Shown: piece by piece, positions 6,418 through 13,405 of the stretch | Layout of the letters: each line of letters opens with the position of its first letter | Numbering within the stretch: the first letter of the stretch is position 1 | NCBI GenBank assembly: GCA_049965975.1 | Contig: JBMFVN010000013.1 | Span: 1 to 16,114 of the forward strand | Direction of reading: 5' to 3' | Length of the DNA stretch: 16,114 nt | Origin: JAGDXZ01 sp049965975 | GTDB lineage: Archaea; Micrarchaeota; Micrarchaeia; Micrarchaeales; CABMGC01 | The notes under the pieces: model-generated | What the model was told of the DNA's origin: nothing | Database searches by the model: none | What the model saw: the letters and a program-made list of their open reading frames with translations, nothing else | Translations under genes and position numbers: made by a program

Positions 6418-7290
6418 TTATTTGTACTCGTCAAGCAGCCCCTGAACCTGCTCTTTTGTGTGCTGAGGCTGCTTTATAAGGCTGCCGTTCTTAAGCGCTA
6501 TGTCAAGCTCGCTGTATACAGGCTTAGATACCTGATAGAACAGGCCTATTGGTATTTTGCTCCAGTTAGTCCTCTCAGCTTCTGTAGCCTTTTCGAACGC
6601 AGCAGAGAGGTCGCCAGGATTGTATGTTGGCTCTATCTTGTATATCCTCTGCCTGAACCAGTCGAATGTGTTAAATGTGTTGAAAGACACGCACGGGCTG
6701 AAAACATCTATAATGGCAAAGCCCTTGTGCACTATTCCCTGCTTTATTAGCTCAGCAAGATGCGCAGGGTCTCCAGAGAAGCCCCTTGCAACGTATGTCG
6801 CACCTGCGCTTATAGCAAGCGCAATCGGGTTTACTGGCTCCTCTATGTCGCCAAAAGGCGTCGACTTTGTCTTGGCGCCTTCTAGGCTTGTAGGCGATGC
6901 CTGGCCTGTTGTCAAGCCGTATATTTGGTTGTCCATCACCACATATGTCAGGTCTATGTTCCTGCGTGCAGTGTGTATAAGGTGCGCAACCCCTATGCCA
7001 TAAGCGTCGCCGTCTCCTGTTGTGCCTATTACTGTAAGCTCGTCGTTCGCAAGCTTTACTCCTGTTGCTACTGGCAGCACCCTGCCGTGAAGGCTGTGTA
7101 TGCCGTATGTGCTGAAGACATGAGGCATTGCAGAGCTGCAGCCTATGCCGCTTACAAGCACAACCTTGCTCTTGTCTATCTGCAAGTCGTTAAGTGCCTT
7201 TAGTATGCCTGCCTGCACGCCGTAGTCGCCGCAGCCAGGGCACCAGACTGGCTTTACACCAGAAGTATAAATCTGCTTTACTTGTTCCAT
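6418..7290 (-). CDS. 2-oxoacid:ferredoxin oxidoreductase, beta subunit
   Basis: This 290-residue subunit carries the thiamine diphosphate and the single [4Fe-4S] cluster. The four cluster cysteines are C17 and C20 (WCPGCG), C51 (GIGCSS) and C200 (FSPC), the spacing typical of the two-subunit archaeal enzymes studied in Sulfolobus. The ThDP/Mg motif is GDGDAYGIG (92-100) with NQIYGLTTGQ (121-130). The enzyme decarboxylates a 2-oxoacid (pyruvate or 2-oxoglutarate), forms acyl-CoA and reduces ferredoxin. Substrate choice cannot be settled from the motifs. A GTG at 7299 is also in frame, but ATG 7290 is preceded by a GGTG ribosome-site-like run and gives the usual N-terminus. It follows the alpha subunit after 25 bases and precedes HMG-CoA synthase by 18 bases. 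Confidence 0.93.
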   Translation of the reverse strand: MEQVKQIYTSGVKPVWCPGCGDYGVQAGILKALNDLQIDKSKVVLVSGIGCSSAMPHVFSTYGIHSLHGRVLPVATGVKLANDELTVIGTTGDGDAYGIGVAHLIHTARRNIDLTYVVMDNQIYGLTTGQASPTSLEGAKTKSTPFGDIEEPVNPIALAISAGATYVARGFSGDPAHLAELIKQGIVHKGFAIIDVFSPCVSFNTFNTFDWFRQRIYKIEPTYNPGDLSAAFEKATEAERTNWSKIPIGLFYQVSKPVYSELDIALKNGSLIKQPQHTKEQVQGLLDEYK

Positions 7291-7315
7291 TTTATACACC
7301 TAATCATTCAAATTA

Positions 7316-9037
7316 TCAAACAAGCGCCTTGACCTGCCTGTATATCGATTCAGCTGTAAACGGCTCGCCGCTCCAGTCCCTTATTTTCTTGCTTATTTCA
7401 ATGCCTGTGTTTAGCCTTATCCACTGCGCAAGCTGTGCGTTGTAATTTGCCTCTACGTCAATGAGATCCTTGCCTTGCAGCATCTGCTTTGTCTTCGCCT
7501 CGTCGAGAGGAAGAAGATAAGAGAAGGATATGAGCCCGAAGTCTAGGCCTTCTTTGTTTAGCAGATCCATCGCCTCCTTTGCTGGGCCGTATGTAGAGCC
7601 GAACACTACCATGAAGTGCTTCGCGTTCTCGTTGAGGATCTCTGGCACGAATATCTGCTCTTGCTTCAGCATCGTCTCCATTTTCTTCATGCGCTTTTCA
7701 TACATCTGCTTTCTTATCTCAACGTACTGGTCTATTCCTGCAAAGTAGTCGCTAACAAGGTTGCCGTAAATGTCATGCTCATCTGTAGGCGCCACGAACT
7801 CCAAGCCAGGAGTTCCAGGTATAGACCTTGGCGATACGCCGTCATCCGTCAACGAGTAGCGTGCGAACTTTTCGCCTGTAGGTGCCTGCGTCGCGACCTT
7901 GCCGCGGTCTATGCTTACTTGAGTAGGCAATTCGTCTACGCTCTTGTAGCTCTCTGACAGGAACTGGTCCATCATTATAAGCACAGGGCACTGGTACTTC
8001 TCAGCCAAGTTGAATGACTCTGCACCTATCTTGTAGCTTTCCTCTACAGTTCTAGGAGCCACTACTATCCTTGGGAATTCGCCCTGCGAAGCATGCATTG
8101 CAAAGAGAATGTCTGCCTGCGAGTGCTTTGTGGGCAAGCCAGTGCTGGGGCCGGCCCTTTGCGATACTACAACCACTACCGGCGCTTCTATCATGCCTGC
8201 CATTCCTAGTGCCTCTACCATTAGCGAAAAGCCGCCTCCGCTTGTGCCGCACATTGCTCTTACGCCTGCGCTTGCAGCACCTACTGTCATGTTCATTGCA
8301 GCTATCTCGTCTTCTGTCTGCTTGAATGCAACGCCCTTGTTTTCATGCGCTGCGAACCAATGGAGTATGCCGCTTGCAGGAGTCATTGGATATGCGAAAT
8401 AGATCTTGCAGTCAGCTGCATAGGCGCCTATAGCCAATGCCGTGTTGCCATCAAGCACGTATCTTTGCTTGCCGTCGCTGCCTATGCTGAACAGGTTTTC
8501 AACTCCTTGATAGTTGTAGCCTGCGCTTGCCACCTTCACATTGTCGCTCACTACTTTTTCGCCCTTCCTTCCGAAAGTAGCCTTTATCACATCGTCGAAC
8601 TTGCTTATGTCTATCCCAACAATCTTTAGCACCGCTCCAATGGCAGCCACGTTCCTCATTATGGGGTCGCCTGCCTGCTGCATTGCTATGTCGAGAATTG
8701 GTATCGGCACTTTCTTGACAGCATCTGGCAGCGAATCCGCTTTTACCCTTGAAGGATCGTATATTACGACTGCCTTTTCGCTCAAGTGCGCTTTGTGGTT
8801 TTCAATAGCATCTTGGTTCAATGCAACGAGAACGTCTATTTTGTCGCCGTAGCTGTCTATTTCTGTATCTGCAAGCCTTACCTGGTACCACAGGTGGCCG
8901 CCTCTTATTATTGATTGGTAGCCCCTGTATGCGAAAACGTGCAAGCCATTTCTTGAAGCAACCTTTGAAAGAAGTGCTCCGCTAGATTCTATTCCATCGC
9001 CGTTTGCCCCGGCGATTCTTATGGTTACACCTGACAT
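7316..9037 (-). CDS. 2-oxoacid:ferredoxin oxidoreductase, fused gamma-alpha subunit
   Basis: This 573-residue subunit is a gamma-alpha fusion as in Sulfolobus-type enzymes. Residues 1 to about 185 are the gamma (CoA-related) domain, with GANGDGIESSG (10-20) and the YRGYQSIIRGG segment. From about 195 the alpha part begins, with YPMTPAS (216-222), equivalent to the YPITP motif that lines the ThDP active site, and QTEDEIAAM and GTSGGGF. A C-terminal domain (about 470-573) closes the subunit. No ferredoxin-like domain is fused and no separate delta subunit gene is present, so electrons leave through the cluster of the beta subunit. The YPxTP third position is Met, a mild variant. ATG 9037 is the start and lies about 10 bases behind the transcription start predicted from the TATA box. 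It is the first gene of the five-gene operon. Confidence 0.92.
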   Translation of the reverse strand: MSGVTIRIAGANGDGIESSGALLSKVASRNGLHVFAYRGYQSIIRGGHLWYQVRLADTEIDSYGDKIDVLVALNQDAIENHKAHLSEKAVVIYDPSRVKADSLPDAVKKVPIPILDIAMQQAGDPIMRNVAAIGAVLKIVGIDISKFDDVIKATFGRKGEKVVSDNVKVASAGYNYQGVENLFSIGSDGKQRYVLDGNTALAIGAYAADCKIYFAYPMTPASGILHWFAAHENKGVAFKQTEDEIAAMNMTVGAASAGVRAMCGTSGGGFSLMVEALGMAGMIEAPVVVVVSQRAGPSTGLPTKHSQADILFAMHASQGEFPRIVVAPRTVEESYKIGAESFNLAEKYQCPVLIMMDQFLSESYKSVDELPTQVSIDRGKVATQAPTGEKFARYSLTDDGVSPRSIPGTPGLEFVAPTDEHDIYGNLVSDYFAGIDQYVEIRKQMYEKRMKKMETMLKQEQIFVPEILNENAKHFMVVFGSTYGPAKEAMDLLNKEGLDFGLISFSYLLPLDEAKTKQMLQGKDLIDVEANYNAQLAQWIRLNTGIEISKKIRDWSGEPFTAESIYRQVKALV

Positions 9038-9068
9038 TAAAACACTTGACTACAATATTTTCAGCAAA

Positions 9069-9080
9069 AGCTTATAAAGC
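9069..9080 (-). promoter_or_regulatory. TATA box of the oxidoreductase-mevalonate operon
   Basis: On the minus strand the sequence reads GCTTTATAAGCTTT, about 35 bases before ATG 9037. Archaeal spacing puts transcription start close to 9047, giving a roughly 10-base leader. No other equally good promoter is seen in the short gaps between the five genes, so this one probably drives them all. Confidence 0.55.
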
Positions 9081-9113
9081 AAAACCAGCAGTTAACCTTT
9101 TGCCGAACAAAAA

Positions 9114-9371
9114 TTAGCCTCTTTTCGCATTTGCCAGCGCCTTTGCCACGCTGTCTGTGGCTTCCATAGTGGCTTTTGCAAATACAACACTGAACACGCG
9201 CATTCCGATTTTTACCTTTTCATCTGGCACTAGCTCTGCTATCCTGTCAAGCACATCCAAGATGCTTGCTGTGTTGAAGACTATGCTTCCCGCAATGCTA
9301 TATGCTGCAAACTTCACTCCAGAGACAGTGCGCTCTTCCAGCTCTACAAGCTGTTTCAGCTTCAATGGCAT
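9114..9371 (-). CDS. small hypothetical protein divergent from the thermosome
   Basis: This 85-residue protein is alternately charged and aliphatic (LKQLVELEERTVSGVKFAAYS at the start; ILDVLDRIAELVPDEKVKIG in the middle) and ends in KRG. It looks all-helical and soluble; an Ala-rich C-terminal helix (FAKATMEATDSVAKALANA) could be amphipathic. There are no cysteines and no motif I recognise. ATG 9371 has GTGA five bases upstream, a good match to the archaeal ribosome site, and the first upstream ATG (9381) is followed at once by a stop. The gene shares its upstream region, including a perfect inverted repeat, with the chaperonin gene, so it may respond to the same signal; that link is inference. 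Confidence 0.7.
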   Translation of the reverse strand: MPLKLKQLVELEERTVSGVKFAAYSIAGSIVFNTASILDVLDRIAELVPDEKVKIGMRVFSVVFAKATMEATDSVAKALANAKRG

Positions 9372-9395
9372 TCTTTCACATTAATTTTTTGTTTT

Positions 9396-9412
9396 TCTTC
9401 CTTTTTATTCTT
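9396..9412 (-). promoter_or_regulatory. TATA-like element of the 85-residue gene
   Basis: Read on the minus strand, AAAAGAATAAAAAGG lies about 30 bases before ATG 9371. It would place transcription start near 9378, giving a short leader that still holds the GTGA ribosome site. Confidence 0.35.
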
Positions 9413-9418
9413 TTGCTG

Positions 9419-9435
9419 CTGCTTTGGCAAAGCAG
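9419..9435. promoter_or_regulatory. perfect inverted repeat between the thermosome and small-gene promoters
   Basis: CTGCTTT (9419-9425), spacer GGC, and AAAGCAG (9429-9435) form a perfect 7-base-arm inverted repeat. It lies upstream of the TATA-like elements of both divergent genes, a position expected for an activator or shared operator. The thermosome is commonly heat-induced in archaea, so a stress regulator is a possible binder. It could also fold as a short hairpin in RNA, but it lies outside both predicted transcripts. Confidence 0.4.
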
Positions 9436-9450
9436 TGTGCGTTGGCTAGA

Positions 9451-9463
9451 AAGATATAAAAAC
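9451..9463 (+). promoter_or_regulatory. TATA box of the thermosome gene
   Basis: AAGATATAAAAAC is a strong archaeal TATA box and would give a start near 9480 and a leader of about 70 bases. A second candidate, GATTATATAC at 9483-9492, would give a leader of about 35 bases. A GGTGA ribosome site at 9543-9547 precedes ATG 9553, so the mRNA is expected to have a leader in either case. Confidence 0.55.
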
Positions 9464-9552
9464 ATTTGCCAGTTAATTATATGATTATATACTCATTAAT
9501 TTTGCAAGCAACTTAATTCTAATGCTTAAACAAAATAAAACAAGGTGAAAAC

Positions 9553-11208
9553 ATGGCACAAGAGTCAAATTCTCTAGGTCAGCAGTATTACATACTGCCT
9601 GAAGGAGCTACTAGGCTTCTGGGCAGGGAGGCGCAGCGCGCCAACATAGCAGTGGCATATGCAGTAGCAAGCATAGTGAAATCTACACTAGGCCCGAAAG
9701 GCATGGACAAGATGCTTGTGAGCGAGCTTGGAGACATAGTGATAACAAACGACGGAGCTACAATACTAGACGAGATGAACGTAGAGCACCCTGTTGCAAA
9801 GCTCATGGTAGAGATAGCTAAGACGCAGGATAAAGAGGTAGGCGACGGCACTACAAGCGTAGTCGTGCTAGCAGGCGAGCTTCTGAAGAATGCTGGAGAC
9901 CTTATTGAAAAGGGCATAAATCCAAACACAATAATAAAGGGCTACGACCTTGCTGCAAAGAAGGCAGAGGACATTTTGAGCAAGTACTCTACCCCTGTTA
10001 AGATAGATGATGACGACACGCTCCAGAAGATTGTGCTCGTATCTGGCGGTTCTAAGAACATAGGCTCTGACTCAACAAGGAAATACCTTGCCCAGCTCGT
10101 TATAAAGGCTGTAAAGCAAGTGGCTGAGAAGCAGGGCAACGCAGTATCTGTAAACAAGGACTACATAAAAGTCGAGAAGAAAGAAGGAGGCAGCATAGAG
10201 GACACGCAGCTCATAAACGGCGTGCTCATAGACAAGGAAGTGGCTCATCCTCAGATGCCCAAGTCGATTTCGAACGCAAAGATAGCCCTTCTTGACGTCG
10301 CTCTTGAAATAGAAAAGACCGAAACAGACGCGCGCATAGAGATAACATCGCCTGACCAGATGGAATCGTTCCTTAAGCAGGAGGAGAAAATGCTTAAGGA
10401 GATGGTTGACAAGATCGTGCAGAGCGGCGCAAACGCGATATTTGTAGAAAAGGGCATAGACGATGTTGCTCAGCACTACCTTGCAAAGGCGGGCATACTA
10501 GCAGTGAGGCGCGTAAAGAAGAGCGACATAGAGAAGCTTGCAAAGGCAACTGGAGCAAAGCTGGTGACAAGCCTTGACGACCTATCGCCTTCTGATACGG
10601 GCTTTGCTGGACTTGTGGAAGAGAGGAAGGTAGGCGGAGAAGAAATGGTATTCGTAGAGAAGTGCAAGGATCCGAAGAGCGTGACAATATTCGTACGCGG
10701 CGGCAACCAGCAGGTAATAGACGAGGCTGAGCGCACCATAAACGACGAGATTGGCGCACTTACAGCTGCGCTTGAAGCAGGTTCTTGCGTGTTCGGCGGA
10801 GGCGCAATAGAGGCAAGCCTTGCAAAGGATCTCAGGGACTATTCCAACGATGTCGGAGGCAGGGAGCAGCTTGCAATACAAGCCTTTGCAGACGCCCTTG
10901 AAGTAATACCTAAGACTCTTGCTGACAGCGCAGGAATGGATCCAATAGACACAATAGTGCAGCTGAGGAACAAGCAGAGGGCAAAGGGCGGACACGTATA
11001 CGGCATTGATGTATACAGAGGCGAGATAGCAGATATGAACAGGCTTGGAGTAATAGAGCCTACAAAGATAAAGCAGCAGGCAATAGCTAGCGCCACTGAA
11101 GCAAGTGTGCAGATACTCCGCATAGACGACATGATAAGTGCAAAGGCCTCGCAGCCTTCCGGCGGCGCAGGGCCTCAGGGCGCTCCAGGAGCAGGAGAAG
11201 AAGACTGA
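9553..11208 (+). CDS. thermosome subunit (group II chaperonin)
   Basis: This subunit of about 551 residues belongs to the double-ring, ATP-driven folding chamber of the archaeal cytoplasm. The equatorial domain carries the nucleotide and Mg motifs: KSTLGPKGMDKML (43-55), NDGATIL (66-72) and GDGTTS (97-102). The catalytic Asp region is ERTINDE (about 394-400), and GGGAIE (about 416-421) and GREQLAIQAFADALE follow. The apical domain occupies roughly residues 215-365, including the helical protrusion that acts as a built-in lid. Length is normal. The C-terminal tail is GGAGPQGAPGAGEED instead of the usual GGM repeats. The ribosome site GGTGA stands six bases before ATG 9553. It is the only chaperonin gene in the window, so ring composition cannot be told. 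Confidence 0.97.
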   Translation: MAQESNSLGQQYYILPEGATRLLGREAQRANIAVAYAVASIVKSTLGPKGMDKMLVSELGDIVITNDGATILDEMNVEHPVAKLMVEIAKTQDKEVGDGTTSVVVLAGELLKNAGDLIEKGINPNTIIKGYDLAAKKAEDILSKYSTPVKIDDDDTLQKIVLVSGGSKNIGSDSTRKYLAQLVIKAVKQVAEKQGNAVSVNKDYIKVEKKEGGSIEDTQLINGVLIDKEVAHPQMPKSISNAKIALLDVALEIEKTETDARIEITSPDQMESFLKQEEKMLKEMVDKIVQSGANAIFVEKGIDDVAQHYLAKAGILAVRRVKKSDIEKLAKATGAKLVTSLDDLSPSDTGFAGLVEERKVGGEEMVFVEKCKDPKSVTIFVRGGNQQVIDEAERTINDEIGALTAALEAGSCVFGGGAIEASLAKDLRDYSNDVGGREQLAIQAFADALEVIPKTLADSAGMDPIDTIVQLRNKQRAKGGHVYGIDVYRGEIADMNRLGVIEPTKIKQQAIASATEASVQILRIDDMISAKASQPSGGAGPQGAPGAGEED

Positions 11209-11223
11209 TTAGCTAGCAAAGCC

Positions 11224-11283
11224 CTATTTATTTTATTTTTCTTTTTCTTATTTCCTTTTCTTATTTTCTTCTTTCTATTTATT
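11224..11283 (+). terminator. T-rich terminator after the thermosome gene
   Basis: Sixteen bases after the stop codon a stretch of about 60 bases is made almost only of T and C with many T runs (TTTTATTTTTCTTTTTCTTA and similar). This is a clear archaeal-type terminator for a highly expressed gene. No hairpin is needed or seen. Confidence 0.7.
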
Positions 11284-11345
11284 TGCTTATTTAGATTGTG
11301 ATTGTGTTGCAATTGCGCACAATTGAAAGTCAATAAGCCTCCTAA

Positions 11346-11360
11346 CTATTTTTATACTTT
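11346..11360 (+). promoter_or_regulatory. TATA box of the nucleotidyltransferase gene
   Basis: CTATTTTTATACTTT lies about 34 bases before ATG 11389, which predicts transcription start at about 11380 and an almost leaderless mRNA. This spacing is the main reason for rejecting the longer in-frame extension to 11302. Confidence 0.55.
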
Positions 11361-11388
11361 TGCAATAATCTACTTACTGATTGATTGG

Positions 11389-12141
11389 ATGAAGGCAATA
11401 ATAACGTCTGCCGGGCTTGGAACAAGGATGAAGCACGTTACGAGCATAATACCAAAGGCGCTTTTGCCATTGTTCAAGAAGGAAGACAATGCAATAGTCA
11501 CAGAGCCGATGATAGACCTAATAATGGACTCGCTCGCAGCATCAGGCATACAGGATTTCTGCGTTGTCGTGGGCGCGCACGGCAGAGTGCTGCTGGAGCA
11601 CCTGTATGACAAAGGGCTTACCTTTGTCGTGCAGAAAGAGCCAAAAGGATTCGGCGACGCCGTACTGAGGGCAGAGAGGTTTGCAAACAGCTCTTCTGTT
11701 TTTGTCCACGCCGACGACGGCCTGCTTGTTGGTGGATATGATGCCGGAATAAAGCTTTTCAATGAGAAGCAGGCAGAGGGCGTTGTTTTTGTAAGGCGCG
11801 TAAGCAATCCGAGCAGATATGGCATTGCGACCCTTGGAGACGCCAGCACTTTCATGGGGCACAACGTCTACGAAGTTCTTGATTTGGAGGAAAAGCCAAA
11901 GGCTCCTAAATCAGATTTCGCGCTTATTGCTGCTTATGCATTCTCAAACAAGATATTCGACGCGCTGAAGCAGGTTCATGTGGACTCTGGAGAGCTTGAG
12001 CTAACCTATGGCATAAAGAAGCTCATCGATAACGGCGGCAAGGTTTATGCAATAGAAATAGGCAGCAATGAAAAATGGCTAAACGTCGGCGACCCTGTCA
12101 GCTATCTAGATTCGCTTCAGTATTCTTTCCATAATCTATAA
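11389..12141 (+). CDS. sugar-1-phosphate nucleotidyltransferase (UTP-glucose-1-P uridylyltransferase-like)
   Basis: This 250-residue enzyme has the single Rossmann-like nucleotidyltransferase fold. Visible elements are the nucleotide-binding loop SAGLGTRM (7-14), the phosphate-contacting Lys23 in PKALLPLF, the sugar-nucleotide segment PKGFGDAVL (85-93), the metal-binding HADDG (108-112), EEKP (167-170) and WLNVGDP (230-236). The family transfers a nucleoside monophosphate from UTP or dTTP to a sugar 1-phosphate. PKGFGDAVL is more like bacterial and archaeal UDP-glucose pyrophosphorylases (GalU type) than dTDP-glucose enzymes, but I cannot prove the specificity. There is no C-terminal hexapeptide acyltransferase domain. 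Its neighbour is UDP-sulfoquinovose synthase, whose substrate is UDP-glucose, which supports the UTP/glucose reading. ATG 11389 begins exactly at the fold. Confidence 0.85.
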   Translation: MKAIITSAGLGTRMKHVTSIIPKALLPLFKKEDNAIVTEPMIDLIMDSLAASGIQDFCVVVGAHGRVLLEHLYDKGLTFVVQKEPKGFGDAVLRAERFANSSSVFVHADDGLLVGGYDAGIKLFNEKQAEGVVFVRRVSNPSRYGIATLGDASTFMGHNVYEVLDLEEKPKAPKSDFALIAAYAFSNKIFDALKQVHVDSGELELTYGIKKLIDNGGKVYAIEIGSNEKWLNVGDPVSYLDSLQYSFHNL

Positions 12142-12162
12142 TATGCTATAATGGGCTATAAT
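12136..12162. repeat. three CTATAAT units at an exact 10-base period
   Basis: CTATAAT occurs at 12136, 12146 and 12156, each separated by three variable bases (ATG, then GGG). It starts within the last codons of the nucleotidyltransferase gene and fills the 25-base gap to the convergent sulfoquinovose synthase stop. It may be simple slippage-derived DNA; a 10-base period would put the units on the same helix face. Confidence 0.5.
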
Positions 12163-12166
12163 CAGC

Positions 12167-13336
12167 TTAATCAGGCTTTGGCTTTTTCCAGAAAGTCTTT
12201 GGCATTATAACGCTGCTGAACTGGCTAAGTCTTTCCTTGAACGGCATAAGGTCCTCTATCATGCCGCTGAGCTCATCAGCCATCTTCTTTTCAGGCGCAA
12301 ACCCCAGCTCAGGCAGCACCTTCCTTTCAGGGTTGTAGTAGTGCCTTTCTAGCTCAACCCTCGGGTTTTCAACGTGCTCTATGCTGACGCTTAGCCCAAG
12401 CTTTTCTCCAGCGCTTTTTACCATGTCTGCTATCTGGTTTACAGAATAAAGCTCTATGAACTGGTTGACTGACCTGTAGGCGCCGGTTTCAGGAGGCTTT
12501 TCTATGAGCAAAGCAAGCGCCCTTATGCTGTCTTCAAGGGCTATGAAGCCGCGCGTTTGGCCTCCCAGCCCATAAGGGGTAAGAGGCACTCCTAGAACGG
12601 CTTCAACGCAGAACCTGTTGACGACAGTGCCCCACGTCTCGTCGAAGTCGAACCTAGTTCTCAGGCTGTCGCTTTTTATCTCCTTTGTCCTTGTGCCGTA
12701 TACAGGCCCTTGCATAATGTCAGTTATTGTAAGCCCGAATATCCTGTTGAAATAGGCAAGCAGGTAGCTGTCAAAGACCTTTGAGAAGTGGTACACAGAG
12801 CCGGCCCACCTAGGCGTGAAGATGTTGTCTTCCTTGCCGTTGACAACTGCCTTTACAAAAGGCGCCTCTGGTATGTCAAAATTAGGAGTTCCGAATTCCC
12901 CCATAGTGCCCATTTTTATCAAGTGCGTATCGGGCGATAGCTGCTTTAGCAGGTAGATCAAATTGAGCGTGCTTACCAAATTGTTTGAAATCGTGTAGTT
13001 GGCATGGTCAAGGTCTATCATCGAGTAAGGCGCTGACCTCTGCTCTGCGAAGTGCACGACTGCCTCTGGCTTCTCGCTCTCTATCACTTTTTTCATGAAT
13101 TCCTTGTTTGTCACGTCGCCCTGTATGAACTTTATGTCAACGCCCAGCTCCTTCTTTGCAGCTGCTATTCTCTCAAGCGGCATCTGGAGCGGGAATGCGG
13201 AGTCTGAGCCCACTTCGTTTACAGCTTTCCTTGTCGCAAGGTTGTCAACGCCAGATACCTCGTGGCCTTTAGCCGCAAGCCTAAGCGCAAGCGCCCAGCC
13301 AAGATGGCCGTCTATGCCCAGTATAAGGACTCTCAT
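12167..13336 (-). CDS. UDP-sulfoquinovose synthase (SQD1/Agl3 family)
   Basis: This 389-residue short-chain dehydrogenase/epimerase-fold enzyme makes UDP-sulfoquinovose from UDP-glucose and sulfite with a tightly bound NAD. The NAD loop is GIDGHLG (7-13). HFAEQRSAPYSMID (95-108) and GGQTRGFIALEDS (258-270) are family-diagnostic. The catalytic set is Thr144 (MGTMGE), Tyr182 and Lys186 (YHFSK). Residues 227-244 (RTRFDFDETWGTVVNRF) are equally typical. In plants and cyanobacteria the product goes into sulfolipid; in Sulfolobus the homologue Agl3 supplies sulfoquinovose for the S-layer N-glycan. No glycosyltransferase is present in this window, so the acceptor here is unknown. It converges on the nucleotidyltransferase gene (25 bases between stops) and is divergent from adenylate kinase. 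ATG 13336 starts the Rossmann fold directly. Confidence 0.94.
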   Translation of the reverse strand: MRVLILGIDGHLGWALALRLAAKGHEVSGVDNLATRKAVNEVGSDSAFPLQMPLERIAAAKKELGVDIKFIQGDVTNKEFMKKVIESEKPEAVVHFAEQRSAPYSMIDLDHANYTISNNLVSTLNLIYLLKQLSPDTHLIKMGTMGEFGTPNFDIPEAPFVKAVVNGKEDNIFTPRWAGSVYHFSKVFDSYLLAYFNRIFGLTITDIMQGPVYGTRTKEIKSDSLRTRFDFDETWGTVVNRFCVEAVLGVPLTPYGLGGQTRGFIALEDSIRALALLIEKPPETGAYRSVNQFIELYSVNQIADMVKSAGEKLGLSVSIEHVENPRVELERHYYNPERKVLPELGFAPEKKMADELSGMIEDLMPFKERLSQFSSVIMPKTFWKKPKPD

Positions 13337-13365
13337 GCAATCCCCGCTAATTTGTCTGCTTGCAC

Positions 13366-13377
13366 ATTTTTAAGTCT
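13366..13377. promoter_or_regulatory. shared A/T core of the adenylate kinase / sulfoquinovose synthase promoters
   Basis: On plus, ATTTTTAAGTC lies about 37 bases before ATG 13406. On minus, GACTTAAAAAT lies about 35 bases before ATG 13336. Both distances suit TATA boxes with nearly leaderless transcripts, so one A/T core may serve both directions or two overlapping sites exist. Confidence 0.4.
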
Positions 13378-13383
13378 TATGGC

Positions 13384-13395
13384 GGTAATATTACC
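13384..13395. promoter_or_regulatory. perfect 12-base palindrome GGTAATATTACC
   Basis: GGTAATATTACC is fully self-complementary. It stands between the A/T promoter core and ATG 13406 of adenylate kinase, around the predicted transcription start, and just upstream of the core as seen from sulfoquinovose synthase. That position could suit a repressor of one gene and an activator of the other. A perfect 12-base palindrome can also occur by chance in a window of this size. Confidence 0.4.
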
Positions 13396-13405
13396 TATTG
13401 GTTTT

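Noticed and set aside
10072..11132. Several minus-strand open frames of 68-137 codons opposite the thermosome gene
   Set aside because: They overlap each other and a strongly conserved gene, and their Cys/Tyr/Leu-rich text is what the complement of this codon usage produces.
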